DNA from: Zoogloea sp. LCSB751 | Lineage (GTDB): Bacteria > Pseudomonadota > Gammaproteobacteria > Burkholderiales > Rhodocyclaceae | Reading direction: 5' to 3' | Assembly (NCBI RefSeq): GCF_002028455.1 | Contig: NZ_MWUM01000026.1 | Coordinates: forward strand, 1 to 64,000 | DNA: 64,000 bases | In this document: in pieces, positions 27,196 through 36,395 of the stretch | Layout of the letters: each line of letters opens with the position of its first letter | Numbering within the stretch: the stretch's first letter is position 1 | Made by a program: the position numbers and the translations under genes | The notes under the pieces: generated by a model | Told to the model about the DNA's origin: nothing | The model's database searches: none | Seen by the model: the letters and a program-made list of their open reading frames with translations, nothing else

Positions 27196-28614
27196 ATGAG
27201 CGAGATCATCAAGCGCAGCAAGGCCATGTCGGTGAGCCCCCTCAAGGCCAGCTCACCGACCGGCGCCGCCCTGGCCTTTCTGGGCATCCACCACGCCATT
27301 CCGATGCTGCACGGCAGCCAGGGCTGCACGGCCTTCGCCAAGGTTTATTTCGTACGCCATTTCCGCGAGCCGATTCCACTGCAGACCACCGCCATGGACC
27401 AGGCCAGCAGCGTGATGGGTGCCGACGACAACGTGATCCAGGGCCTCGCCACCCTCTGCGCCAAGCAGAAGCCGGCGATGATCGGCCTGCCGACCACCGG
27501 CCTGTCGGAAACCCAGGGCACCGACATCGCCCGGCTGGTCAAGGACTTCTACCGCCAGCACCCGGAATACGCCCACGTGGCGGTGATCCCGGTCAATACG
27601 CCGGACTTCACCGGCTGCCTGGAAACGGGCTACGCGCTGGCCGTGAAGGGCATGTTCGAAGCCCTGGTACCGGCGGATCGCACCCGGGTTGCGCAACGCC
27701 CGCGCCAGATCAACGTGATTCCCCATGCCTCGCTGACCCCCGGCGACACCGAGGCACTGAAGGAACTCATCGAGAGCTTCGGCCTGCGTCCTGTGATGGT
27801 GCCCGACGTGGGCGACTCCCTCGACGGTCACCTGATGCCCGAGGACTACACCCCTCTGACCCTCGGCGGCACGCCGGTCGGCGAGTTCGCGACGCTCGGC
27901 GAAGCTGCCGCGACGATCATCATCGGCCGCTCGCTGGACGCCGCCGCCGACGTGCTGGCCGAGCGCACCGGCGTGCCCGACTACCGCTTCGACCACCTGA
28001 TGGGCCTCGATGCCAACGACCGCCTGATCGGCGTGCTGGCAGAAGTGTCCGGCCACCCGGTGCCGGAGCGCATCGAACGCCAGCGCGCCCAGTATCAGGA
28101 CGCCCTCGTCGATTGCCACTTCATGCTCGGCATGGCACGCATCGCCATCGCCGCCGATCCCGACCTGCTGGTCGGCATGAGCCAGTTCCTCAAGTCGGTG
28201 GGTGCCGAGATCGTCGCCGCCATCGCCCCGGTACGCGCGCCGTCCCTCGACGACGTGCCCGCCGACAAGGTGCACATCGGCGACCTGGAAGACCTGGAGA
28301 TCGCCGGCCGCGACGGCCAGTGCCAGCTCGTCATCGGCAACTCCCACGCGGTTTCCAGTGCCGAGCGCCTCGGCGTGCCGATCCTGCGCATCGGCTTCCC
28401 CCAGTACGACCTCGTGGGTGGCTACACCCGCACCTGGATCGGCTACCGCGGTAGCCGGCAAGCCCTGTTCGACCTCGCCAACCTGCTGCTCGAACATCAT
28501 GAAGAACACCACCTCATCGCCCCGTACCGGTCCATCTTCCGGCCCGCAGAAGCCTTCGCCGAGCTCGGCCCGGCCACCCCGGCGACTGCGGCTGGTGGTC
28601 TCCCAATCCACTGA
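27196..28614 (+). CDS. nifN: Nitrogenase iron-molybdenum cofactor scaffold NifN
   Basis: Beta-type partner of NifE in the FeMo-co assembly scaffold. 472 aa. It begins MSEIIKRSKAMSVSPLKASSPTG, and has the NifN-type HHAIPMLHGSQGCTAFAKVYFVRHFREPIPLQTTAM region, ETQGTDIARLV, VNTPDFTGCLETGY and FPQYDLVGGYTRTWIGYRGSRQALFDLANLL. It has fewer cluster cysteines than NifK, as expected. It starts 11 bp after the nifE stop and is followed 10 bp later by nifX. The segment reading TTTDDDR-like shadows on other frames are not genes. Confidence 0.96.
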   Translation: MSEIIKRSKAMSVSPLKASSPTGAALAFLGIHHAIPMLHGSQGCTAFAKVYFVRHFREPIPLQTTAMDQASSVMGADDNVIQGLATLCAKQKPAMIGLPTTGLSETQGTDIARLVKDFYRQHPEYAHVAVIPVNTPDFTGCLETGYALAVKGMFEALVPADRTRVAQRPRQINVIPHASLTPGDTEALKELIESFGLRPVMVPDVGDSLDGHLMPEDYTPLTLGGTPVGEFATLGEAAATIIIGRSLDAAADVLAERTGVPDYRFDHLMGLDANDRLIGVLAEVSGHPVPERIERQRAQYQDALVDCHFMLGMARIAIAADPDLLVGMSQFLKSVGAEIVAAIAPVRAPSLDDVPADKVHIGDLEDLEIAGRDGQCQLVIGNSHAVSSAERLGVPILRIGFPQYDLVGGYTRTWIGYRGSRQALFDLANLLLEHHEEHHLIAPYRSIFRPAEAFAELGPATPATAAGGLPIH

Positions 28615-28624
28615 GGAATCAGCC

Positions 28625-29050
28625 ATGCAGCTACGCGTCGCCTTCGCCAGCAGTGACCGGGTGGTCATCGATCAGCACTTCGGTGCCGCCAGCGCCTTCG
28701 CCATCCACGAGATCGGTCTCGACACCTCGCGCCTCATCGAGGTCGCCCAGTTCATCGAGACCGCGATGGACGGCCACGAGGGCAAACTGGACGCCAAGAT
28801 CGCCCTCCTCGACGGCTGCTCCGCGGTGTTCAGCGAAGCCGTCGGTGCCTCGGCGATCCAGCGCCTGCTCTCCAAGGGCGTGCAGCCGGTCAAGGTCGAA
28901 AACGGCACCACCATCGATTCCGTCATCGCCATGCTGCAAGGTGAGCTGAAGGAAGGCCCCACCGGCTGGCTGGCCAAAGCGGTCAATCGTGGCACGCCGA
29001 AAGCCGTCGAGCGCTTCGCCGACATGGAAGAGGAAGGGTGGAGCGAATGA
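28625..29050 (+). CDS. nifX: Nitrogen fixation protein NifX
   Basis: 141-aa FeMo-co/NifB-co carrier of the dinitrogenase-iron-molybdenum cofactor-binding superfamily. The core starts MQLRVAFASSDRVVIDQHFGAASAFAIHEI, with the family's conserved HFG in the cofactor-binding region, and KIALLDGCSAVFSEAVGASAIQRLLSKGVQPVKV. It transfers cofactor precursors between NifB and NifEN. The stop overlaps the start of the RseC-like gene by 4 bp. Confidence 0.94.
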   Translation: MQLRVAFASSDRVVIDQHFGAASAFAIHEIGLDTSRLIEVAQFIETAMDGHEGKLDAKIALLDGCSAVFSEAVGASAIQRLLSKGVQPVKVENGTTIDSVIAMLQGELKEGPTGWLAKAVNRGTPKAVERFADMEEEGWSE

Positions 29051-29520
29051 TCATCGAACAAGGCCGCGTCATCGCGGCAAACAGCCAGTGGGCCGATGTC
29101 GAGGCCGGCGGCAGCGGCTGCGCCAGCTGCGGTACGGCCAGCGCCTGCGGCGTCCCCAAGCTGGGCAAGGCCGGCCTGCACGGACGCATGGTTCTGCGCC
29201 TGACCAACAGCGTCGGAGCCGAAACGGGCGACATCGTCGACCTGGCCGTCAATTCCGAATCCATGACCACCGCCGTCGGCGTCGCCTACGGGCTGCCGAC
29301 GGTCGGGATGATCGTCGGCATGGCGCTCGCCCATGGCCTGTTCGGCAGCAGCAGCGAGGCCCTGGGAGCCCTGCTGGGTGCGCTGTCCGGTTTCGTCGCC
29401 GCGCGCCTGGCTGCCGCTCGCATCCCCAGCGGTGTGCGCATCCTCGCCATCGCCAATACCGCACCGGCCCCGGGCTCCGCCCTGCCGATCTATTTTCAAG
29501 CCGCTTTATCCAAGGAGTGA
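29047..29520 (+). CDS. RseC/MucC-family (SoxR-reducing type) membrane protein within the nif operon
   Basis: 157-aa protein. An N-terminal cysteine cluster (GGSGCASCGTASACGVPKLG, residues ~20-40) precedes two hydrophobic segments (~78-100 and ~103-125), the RseC/RsxC-associated layout. RseC-type proteins accompany Rnf/Rsx electron-transport complexes; in diazotrophs Rnf supplies low-potential electrons to nitrogenase through ferredoxin. Its place between nifX and the ferredoxin operon genes, coupled by ATGA to nifX, supports a role in electron supply or cluster maturation, but that is inference. No rnf genes are in the window. Confidence 0.75.
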   Translation: MIIEQGRVIAANSQWADVEAGGSGCASCGTASACGVPKLGKAGLHGRMVLRLTNSVGAETGDIVDLAVNSESMTTAVGVAYGLPTVGMIVGMALAHGLFGSSSEALGALLGALSGFVAARLAAARIPSGVRILAIANTAPAPGSALPIYFQAALSKE

Positions 29521-29525
29521 CAACA

Positions 29526-29987
29526 ATGACTACCGCCACCGCTGACGAAGGCCTGTGGAGTTCCGATTACGTCAAAGAGATGGTCAAGCAGATGCGCGCG
29601 CTTGACTCCTATGGCACCTACGACGGCTGGCCCAACGAACGGGTTCTGGCCCCCTTCATCGTCACCAAGGACCAGCGCCGCGAGATCCCGGTGATCGGCG
29701 ATCCGGATGAAGTCATCCTGTCCCGCGTCAAGGCCTTCTACAACGGCCTGGCCGTGCTGATCGAAAAGGAAAGCGGCCTGATGGCCAGCTCGATCATCAA
29801 CATCACCCACGAAGGCTTCGGCCGTGCGCTGATCTCGGTGGGCAAACTGATCGTCCTCGACCGTACCCTGCGCGACGTCCATCGCTTCGGTTTCGACAGC
29901 ATCGGCAAGATGAAGGACGAGGCCGACAAGTTGCTGTCGGTGGCCTTGGCCATCGTCGGCAAGTATCCGGAAGTCGCCGGCCTGTGA
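29526..29987 (+). CDS. NifX-associated nitrogen fixation protein (DUF269)
   Basis: 153-aa soluble protein of the DUF269 family, which almost always follows nifX. Recognised by KQMRALDSYGTYDGW, LAPFIVTKDQRREIPVIGDPD, YNGLAVLIEKESGLMASSIINITHEGFGR and VLVDRTLRDVHRFGF-like segments (here LIVLDRTLRDVHRFGF). The exact biochemical role is not established. It starts 5 bp after the RseC-like gene, with DUF683 10 bp downstream. Confidence 0.9.
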   Translation: MTTATADEGLWSSDYVKEMVKQMRALDSYGTYDGWPNERVLAPFIVTKDQRREIPVIGDPDEVILSRVKAFYNGLAVLIEKESGLMASSIINITHEGFGRALISVGKLIVLDRTLRDVHRFGFDSIGKMKDEADKLLSVALAIVGKYPEVAGL

Positions 29988-29996
29988 GGTGAAGCC

Positions 29997-30206
29997 ATGA
30001 CGGAAGAGGAAATCAAGGCCCTCGACAAGGAGGTACGCAAGCTCAAGCGCATCGCCTCCGAATGGGCATCCCAGATGCACGATCTGGTGGAAGACCGCCT
30101 GCCGGCCGCCTATGAGGAAATCCCCGGCATCGCCAAATCCACCTACGAGGCCTGCCAGGCGTGGGCCGAGGCCAACCGCAAGCTGACTGCCGCCGGCAGT
30201 CAGTAA
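29997..30206 (+). CDS. DUF683 / CCE_0567-family small protein
   Basis: 69-aa helical protein of the Rop-like DUF683 family found beside DUF269 in nif clusters: ...EIKALDKEVRKLKRIASEWASQMHDLVEDRLPAAYEEI. A cyanobacterial homologue (CCE_0567) has a four-helix fold with bound metal, as I recall. It sits 10 bp after DUF269 and 31 bp before the ferredoxin gene in the same operon. Confidence 0.88.
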   Translation: MTEEEIKALDKEVRKLKRIASEWASQMHDLVEDRLPAAYEEIPGIAKSTYEACQAWAEANRKLTAAGSQ

Positions 30207-30237
30207 GCAGCCAGCACGACGCAATCAAGGCACGATC

Positions 30238-30522
30238 ATGGAAACGATTACCGGCTTGACCCGGGGCGGCAAAGCCTATACCCCGACCTTCGTCACCGAC
30301 CTCAACCAGGAAACCTGCATCGGCTGCGGCCGCTGCTACAAGGTCTGTCCGCGCAACGTCTTCGAACTCGTCGAACGCGAATTCGACGATGACGATGAGG
30401 GCGACGACGACAACACGATGGTCATGGCCATCGCCGACGCGATGGACTGTATCGGCTGCGGCTCCTGCGGCCGGGTCTGTCCGAAGGACTGTCACACCCA
30501 CTCGCCGGCACCGCTGCCATGA
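30238..30522 (+). CDS. fdxB: Nif-specific 2[4Fe-4S] ferredoxin III
   Basis: 94-aa ferredoxin with two cluster-binding sets: CIGCGRCYKVCPRNVF (residues ~27-42) and CIGCGSCGRVCPKDC (~72-86). Between them is an acidic insert (EFDDDDEGDDDN), typical of nif-linked ferredoxin III. It is an electron carrier for nitrogenase or for cofactor assembly. Its last codons overlap the next gene by 4 bp (ATGA). Confidence 0.93.
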   Translation: METITGLTRGGKAYTPTFVTDLNQETCIGCGRCYKVCPRNVFELVEREFDDDDEGDDDNTMVMAIADAMDCIGCGSCGRVCPKDCHTHSPAPLP

Positions 30523-30902
30523 GTTCGGGCCAGGTCGTGACCCACGGCGTGGATGAGCGGCTGGCGCAGGAGCGTCCGCTGATCGAGCGCATCTGCGCCC
30601 GCCTGATCCACGAAGTGGGACGCCACGACCTCCCCGCGCTGGATATCGATCCGGCGCGGGCCGCCTACAGCCTGCGCGACGATCCCTACACCGGCGAGGC
30701 CGCGCTGATCGGCCAGTGGCCGGCCGACGCCGCCGGCCGCAAGGGCAACCTGATCATCAATGCCGACGGCAGCTTCTTTGCCGAATACGACGTGCTGACC
30801 AACGATCCAGCCAACCCCCGCCAGTTTGTCGAAGCCACCACCGTGTGGGGACGCGGCGAACGCCTCGGCGCCGAACTGCGCCTGCTGGAGTGGCCCGAAT
30901 AG
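30519..30902 (+). CDS. Unknown protein, last gene of the nifENX operon
   Basis: 127-aa soluble protein that I do not recognise. The N-terminal half is helical and acidic (DERLAQERPLIERICARLIHE), and the C-terminal half is likely beta-rich (KGNLIINADGSFFAEYDVLTNDP, QFVEATTVWGRGERLGAELRLLEWPE). No cysteine motif or signal peptide is seen apart from a single Cys. It is translationally coupled to fdxB, so it is probably expressed with nitrogenase under NifA. A role in electron supply or nitrogenase assembly is inference from position only. Confidence 0.75.
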   Translation: MSSGQVVTHGVDERLAQERPLIERICARLIHEVGRHDLPALDIDPARAAYSLRDDPYTGEAALIGQWPADAAGRKGNLIINADGSFFAEYDVLTNDPANPRQFVEATTVWGRGERLGAELRLLEWPE

Positions 30903-30993
30903 GTTCGGTCCCTCCTGCACCTGCCGAGCCTGCTGCACCGACGCCCGTCTCCCCGACACTCTGCCCGCAAGGGTCCTCTTGGGCGCAGGCTTT

Positions 30994-31009
30994 TGTGAGT
31001 CATTTCACA
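30994..31009. promoter_or_regulatory. Perfect CRP-type site (TGTGA-N6-TCACA)
   Basis: TGTGAGTCATTTCACA matches the CRP core consensus exactly and is palindromic. It lies ~100 bp upstream of the hybrid kinase ATG, in an AT-rich 200-bp gap, and is suitably placed to control that gene. An FNR-type regulator would prefer TTGAT half-sites, so a CRP/Vfr-like regulator is more likely. Confidence 0.65.
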
Positions 31010-31107
31010 CATTTCCCAAGCATATTCTACACATTCATAAAAAACACTAAATTCGATTTACAGAAAGACCATTGGTTGCTATTTTTAGCAAAAACACCAA
31101 GCTCACT

Positions 31108-34100
31108 ATGGTCAATCTGCATGCTTCGTCCTTCCTTGTTCTGGTGCTATTCGCCACACAAGTTCTGTGCGGCGTGTCCAGCGCCCATGGCGCCGAAAAG
31201 GTCGCTCTCCAGCTCAAGTGGCAACACGGATTCCAGTTCGCTGGTTACTACGTCGCCAAGGAACGCGGCTACTACCGGGAAGCCGGACTCGATGTAGAGA
31301 TCCGCGAAGCCGGGCCAGGAGTCGACGCGGTAGAAGAAGTCGTCGCCGGCCGCGCCGAATTCGGGGTGGGCTCCAGCAGCCTGCTGCTGGCTCACAAAGC
31401 CGGCAAGCCGGTGGTTGCGCTGGCCGTCATCCAGCAGCACTCCCCGTACGTGATGATCACAGGCACCCACAGCGCCACCGACAGCATCCAGGATCTGCTC
31501 GGCAAGCGGGTCATGCTCGATCCCATGGCGGACGAACTGCTGGTCTATCTAAAGCGGGAAGGCGTGCCCATCGACGCAATCCAACGCCAGCCCTACAGTT
31601 TCCAGATTACCGATCTCACAACCGGCAAGACGGACGCGATCAGTGCGCAGGTAACCGAACAACCTTTCTACCTCGAGCAGATCCGCTTTCCGCACCACAT
31701 CTATACGCCGCGCGCCGCCGGCATCGACTTTTATGGTGACAACCTGTTCGCCTCCGCACGGCTGCTCCAGACTCAGCCAAACCAGATCAGGGCATTCCGG
31801 GACGCCAGCCTGCGCGGCTGGGAGTACGCGCTGGCCCATCCAACGGAAACCATCGACCTGATTCTCGGCAAGTATGCTCAGCGCCAGACCCGAGGACAGG
31901 TCCAGTACGAGGCCGAGCGTACCGAAGCATTGATCCACGCCGACCTGGTCGCCATCGGCTACATGAACGCCGGCCGCTGGCGTCACATCGCCGACAGCTA
32001 TGCGGAGATCGGCCTGCTACCCCCGAACTACGCGCTGGACAGCTTTCTGTACGACCCGGAAAAGGGCAAGACCACCTACAACGAGTTACTCCATTACCTC
32101 GTACTGATGCTGGCGGTCACTGCCTGCGTCGGCTCCGTCGCGGTGTACACCGGACGGGGCAACCAGCGCTTGCGGCGCAGTCAGACCCAGCTGGCGGCAA
32201 CCCTTGAGGCGGTTCCGGACCTGCTGTTCGAACTGGACGAAAACGGTATCTACCTTGATGTCCGCTCTCGCCGCGACGCCCTTCTCGCGGCCCCCAAGGA
32301 GACGCTGCTGGGGCGTTGCGCCTTCGACCTTCTTCCCGCTGCCGCAGCCGAGACCCTGCGCGAAGCACTGCACAAGGCGCGCCAGCACGGCGCCGATTAC
32401 GGCCGCATCATCCAGCTTCCACTTGCCGGCAGCGACTTCTGGTTCGAGCTGTCGGTTGCCCGCAAACAGGCGCCGTCGAACGAACCATGCCGTTTCATCG
32501 TGATGTCCCGCGACATCACCGACCGGAAGCGGGCCGAAGATGCCTTCCGCAAGCTATCCCAGGTGGTCGAGCAGAATCCCACGCCCATCCTCATCGCAGA
32601 TATCAGGGGTCAGGTCGAATACGCCAATCCGGCCTTCTGCGCCCTCGCAGCCCTCCGCCCCGAGGACGCAACCGAACATCGGGTCGAGGATTTCTTCGAC
32701 ATCGATCCGCAAGCGCCGTGCACGCTCGGCGACGCCTGGCACAGGCTCGGCAAGGGACAGGTGTGGGTTGAAGAGTGCGACAACTGGCACGCCGATGGAC
32801 AGCTTCTCACCGAACGGATCACCGTGGCCCCGTTGCGCAATGACGCCGGGCAGATCACCCACGGCCTGTGCATCGTCGAGAACATCACCGAACGACGCCA
32901 ACGGGAGAAGGAGCTGCGCGACGAGCGTCAGCGCCTGGTCAATGTGCTCAGCGGCACCGGCGCCGGCACCTGGGAATGGAACATCCAGAGCGGCGACGTG
33001 CAGTTCAACGAGCGCTGGGCTGAAATGCTCGGCTACAGGCTCGACGAACTGGAACCGCTCACCATCGACACCTGGACACGACGCATCCACCCCGACGACC
33101 TGGCCCACTCCTCGTCCATGCTGCGCCGCCACTTTGCCGGCCAGATCGACCAGTACGAATGCGAAACCCGCATCCGCACCAAGGACGGCGGCTGGGCCTG
33201 GGTCCTCAATCGCGGCAAAGTCATCAGCCGTTCGCCGGACGGCCGCCCCCTCATGATGTACGGCACCCACATGGACATCACTGCCCGCAAGGAGGCGGAA
33301 GCCAAGCGCATCGAGAGCGAACAACTGTTGCGTTCAGCCATCGACACCATCGGTGAAGGCTTCGTGATCTACGATGCGGACGACCGACTGACCTACTTCA
33401 ACGAGGAATACCGCCAACTCTACCGGGGTGCCGCACCGATCATCGAAGTCGGCCGAAGCTTCGAGGAAATCCTGCGCTCCGGAGTCGAACGCGGCGTCTA
33501 TCCGGATGCCGTCGGGCGCAACGAAGAATGGCTGGCCGAGCGTCTCGCCCAGCACCGCAACGGAGACTCGGAGGTCAACCAGCGGCTCGAAGACGGCCGC
33601 TGGTTGAAAATCCGCGAACGGCGCAACGCCAGTGGATACACCGTCGGCTTCCGGGTAGACATCACCGAGCTCGTGCGCGCCAAGCAGGCCGCCGAGACGG
33701 CCAGCCTCGCCAAGAGCCAGTTCCTCGCCACGATGAGTCACGAGATCCGCACGCCGATGAACGGCATCCTCGGCATGGCCCAGATCCTTCTTTCCCCCGG
33801 CATCACCGACCCCCAGCGCCAGGAGTACGCCCACATCATCATCAAGGCCGGCCAAACCCTGCTCACCCTGCTCAACGACATGCTGGATCTGTCGAAGATC
33901 GAAGCGGGCAAGCTCCTCATCGAACCCGCCCCCCTCGATCCGGCCCACTACCTGGACGAACTCAAGGCCCTTTTCGAAGAAACGGCATGGCGCAAGGGGC
34001 TCGTCATGGAAGCGCGCTGGCACGGTGCCGCCGAGCCACGTTTCTGGATCGACCCCCACCGGCTGCGCCAGATGCTGTCCAATCTGATCGGGAATGCCGT

Positions 34101-35094
34101 CAAGTTCACAGCGCGGGGCGAAATCCACATCGACGCCCACGAAGTGAAACGGGACGGCACGCATTCGATCCTCGAATTCTCCGTATCCGACACGGGCATC
34201 GGCATTCCCCCGGACAAGCTGGAACAACTGTTCCAGCCCTTCAGCCAGGCCGACAGCTCAACGACCCGCGAATACGGCGGCTCCGGCCTGGGACTGTCCA
34301 TCGTGCGGAGCCTGGCCGAGCTGATGGACGGCTCAGTCGGCGTCGACAGCGTCCTGGGACACGGCTCCCATTTCTGGTTCCGCATCCGCGCAGAACGCCT
34401 GGAGGCCGCCAACGCCACGGAAACCAACGACATCAAGCCGGCCACCGTCGGCACCCTCAACGGCAAGGTGCTGGTAGTGGACGACAACGGTACCGAACGC
34501 AAGGTGATCGCCGCCCTGCTCGGCAAGCTCGGCCTGACCGCCTCCCTTGCCAGCAACGGCCGCGAGGCGGTGGACACCGTCACACAGGCCGCGCCGCCAG
34601 ACCTTGTCCTGATGGATTGCCAGATGCCGGACATGGACGGTTACGCCGCCACCGAACGCATCCGCGCATGGGAAAGCCTCCACGACCGCCCGCCCCTGCC
34701 GATCATCGCCCTCACTGCATCAGCCTTCGAAGAAGACCTGCAGCACAGCATTCAGGCCGGCATGAACGACTTCCTGACCAAGCCGGTGCCGCTCGACACG
34801 CTGCAGACGGTCCTGGCCAAGTGGTTGCCCGGCAATCCCACCGTCGGCCCTGCCGCCCCACCGCTGGATAACGCTCGCCTGCTGGCCCTGATCGCCGAAC
34901 TGGAGCCCCTGCTGGCCGGGCAGAAGTTCGATGCATTGATCCGCTTCAAGGAACTCCAGGCCCTCGCCGCCGGCACCGATCTCGCCGCCGAAATCGGCGA
35001 GATCGGCAACATGCTGGCCAGCTTCCGCTTCGGCCCGACCCTGGAGCGGCTGCGCGCCCTGGCCGCCACCACTTGCGCCCGACACCCATCATGA
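31108..35094 (+). CDS. Hybrid histidine kinase with periplasmic NMT1/THI5-like sensor and multiple PAS domains
   Basis: 1328-aa sensor kinase. Signal sequence (residues 1-28), then an NMT1/THI5-like solute-binding domain in the periplasm (KVALQLKWQHGFQFAGYYVAKERG at ~31, to ~315), one membrane helix (~326-347), then four PAS-type domains (~360-475, 487-605, 610-735, 745-860). HisKA carries FLATMSHEIRTPMNGILGMA (His ~877), followed by an HATPase (FSQADSSTTREYGGSGLGLSI), and a receiver (KVLVVDDNGTE; VLMDCQMPDMDGY, phospho-Asp ~1170). It ends in a short helical tail. The binding domain suggests a pyrimidine- or nitrate/sulfonate-like ligand; unproven. The ATG at 31108 gives a proper signal peptide (track-style TTG start at 31072 rejected). 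Coupled by ATGA to the GGDEF gene. Confidence 0.88.
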   Translation: MVNLHASSFLVLVLFATQVLCGVSSAHGAEKVALQLKWQHGFQFAGYYVAKERGYYREAGLDVEIREAGPGVDAVEEVVAGRAEFGVGSSSLLLAHKAGKPVVALAVIQQHSPYVMITGTHSATDSIQDLLGKRVMLDPMADELLVYLKREGVPIDAIQRQPYSFQITDLTTGKTDAISAQVTEQPFYLEQIRFPHHIYTPRAAGIDFYGDNLFASARLLQTQPNQIRAFRDASLRGWEYALAHPTETIDLILGKYAQRQTRGQVQYEAERTEALIHADLVAIGYMNAGRWRHIADSYAEIGLLPPNYALDSFLYDPEKGKTTYNELLHYLVLMLAVTACVGSVAVYTGRGNQRLRRSQTQLAATLEAVPDLLFELDENGIYLDVRSRRDALLAAPKETLLGRCAFDLLPAAAAETLREALHKARQHGADYGRIIQLPLAGSDFWFELSVARKQAPSNEPCRFIVMSRDITDRKRAEDAFRKLSQVVEQNPTPILIADIRGQVEYANPAFCALAALRPEDATEHRVEDFFDIDPQAPCTLGDAWHRLGKGQVWVEECDNWHADGQLLTERITVAPLRNDAGQITHGLCIVENITERRQREKELRDERQRLVNVLSGTGAGTWEWNIQSGDVQFNERWAEMLGYRLDELEPLTIDTWTRRIHPDDLAHSSSMLRRHFAGQIDQYECETRIRTKDGGWAWVLNRGKVISRSPDGRPLMMYGTHMDITARKEAEAKRIESEQLLRSAIDTIGEGFVIYDADDRLTYFNEEYRQLYRGAAPIIEVGRSFEEILRSGVERGVYPDAVGRNEEWLAERLAQHRNGDSEVNQRLEDGRWLKIRERRNASGYTVGFRVDITELVRAKQAAETASLAKSQFLATMSHEIRTPMNGILGMAQILLSPGITDPQRQEYAHIIIKAGQTLLTLLNDMLDLSKIEAGKLLIEPAPLDPAHYLDELKALFEETAWRKGLVMEARWHGAAEPRFWIDPHRLRQMLSNLIGNAVKFTARGEIHIDAHEVKRDGTHSILEFSVSDTGIGIPPDKLEQLFQPFSQADSSTTREYGGSGLGLSIVRSLAELMDGSVGVDSVLGHGSHFWFRIRAERLEAANATETNDIKPATVGTLNGKVLVVDDNGTERKVIAALLGKLGLTASLASNGREAVDTVTQAAPPDLVLMDCQMPDMDGYAATERIRAWESLHDRPPLPIIALTASAFEEDLQHSIQAGMNDFLTKPVPLDTLQTVLAKWLPGNPTVGPAAPPLDNARLLALIAELEPLLAGQKFDALIRFKELQALAAGTDLAAEIGEIGNMLASFRFGPTLERLRALAATTCARHPS

Positions 35095-36392
35095 ACAGCA
35101 AACCACGGATCCTGGCGATCGACGACACGCCAACCAACCTGTACACCCTCGGCATGGCCCTGGCCGGCGAATTCGACCTGCAGATCGCCAGCTCCGGCCC
35201 GGAAGGCCTGGTCATGGCCCGAGAATCGCCACCCGACCTGATCCTGCTCGACGTGATGATGCCGGGCATGGACGGCTTCGAAACCTGCCGCCGCTTCAAG
35301 GCCGAACCTGCGCTGGCCACGACGCCGATCCTCTTCGTGACCGCCCTGTCCGACCTGGAGTCCGAACTGTCGGGGCTCAGTCTCGGTGTTGCCGACTACA
35401 TCATCAAGCCCTTCAAGGTCGAACTGGTCAAGCTACGCATCCGCAACATCCTGAGCATCAGCCGCCTGTCCCAGGAGCTGAAAGCCAGCGAGGAATGCCT
35501 GCGCTACGTGATGGAAGCCACCGGGGAGGGCGTATGGGACTGGCGGATGTCGGACAGTGCCGTGCACCACAACGCATCCTGGTGCCGGATCCTGGGGCTC
35601 GACATGTCCTTCCTGACGCATCCCGTCGACACCTTCATGGACCTCATCCACCCGGATGACCGGGCCGGTGTACAGCGCGTGCTGGGCGCCTGCCTTGCTG
35701 GCGACGGCGTCTATGCCAGCGAACACCGCCTGCGCCACAGCTGCGGTCACTACGTGTGGGTGGCCGACCGCGGCCGCGTCGTCGAACGGACCGCCACCGG
35801 AGAGCCGGCACGCATGGTGGGCAGCATCGCCAACATCACCGAGCGCAAGCGCCACGAAGCGGAAATCCACCATCTCGCCTACTTCGACGTCCTCACCGAG
35901 CTCCCCAACCGGCGGCTGCTGATCGAGCGGCTGCAACAGGCGCAGCTCCGCAACCAGCGCAACAAGCAGTTCGGGGCACTGATGTTCCTCGACATGGATC
36001 GCTTCAAGCAGCTCAACGACACCCACGGCCACGCCAAAGGCGACGAGCTGCTGATCGAAGTCGCCAGCCGCCTGCGCGGCTGCGTGCGGGAACAGGACAC
36101 GGTGGCGCGCCTCGGAGGCGACGAATTCGTGGTGATGCTGGAGAACCTGGCCGGCCCCGTCGACGATGCCATCGGCAACGCCCGGAAGGTCGGAACCAAA
36201 ATCCTCGAGACACTCAACCGCCCCTATCGTCTGGGTGACCTGCCCTACGCCAGCACGCCCAGCATCGGCCTCACGCTGTTCTCCGGCAAGGACGACAGCA
36301 TCGACGGCATACTCAAGCGTGCAGACGTCGCGATGTATGCCGCGAAGAGCGCCGGTCGCAACACCTTGCGGGAAGCCGACCCCGGCCGTTGA
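35091..36392 (+). CDS. Response regulator with PAS and GGDEF (diguanylate cyclase) domains
   Basis: 433-aa output protein for the preceding kinase. The receiver domain (residues ~5-125) has ILAIDDTPTN and phospho-Asp in LILLDVMMPGMDGFE; a PAS domain (~140-255) ends at NITERKRHEAE; and the GGDEF domain (~265-430) has an intact active site, RLGGDEFVVML near residue 340. It likely makes cyclic di-GMP when phosphorylated. No RxxD inhibitory site is evident just upstream of GGDEF. Its start overlaps the kinase stop by 4 bp, so the two form a two-component pair. There is no EAL domain. Confidence 0.92.
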   Translation: MNSKPRILAIDDTPTNLYTLGMALAGEFDLQIASSGPEGLVMARESPPDLILLDVMMPGMDGFETCRRFKAEPALATTPILFVTALSDLESELSGLSLGVADYIIKPFKVELVKLRIRNILSISRLSQELKASEECLRYVMEATGEGVWDWRMSDSAVHHNASWCRILGLDMSFLTHPVDTFMDLIHPDDRAGVQRVLGACLAGDGVYASEHRLRHSCGHYVWVADRGRVVERTATGEPARMVGSIANITERKRHEAEIHHLAYFDVLTELPNRRLLIERLQQAQLRNQRNKQFGALMFLDMDRFKQLNDTHGHAKGDELLIEVASRLRGCVREQDTVARLGGDEFVVMLENLAGPVDDAIGNARKVGTKILETLNRPYRLGDLPYASTPSIGLTLFSGKDDSIDGILKRADVAMYAAKSAGRNTLREADPGR

Positions 36393-36395
36393 GCC

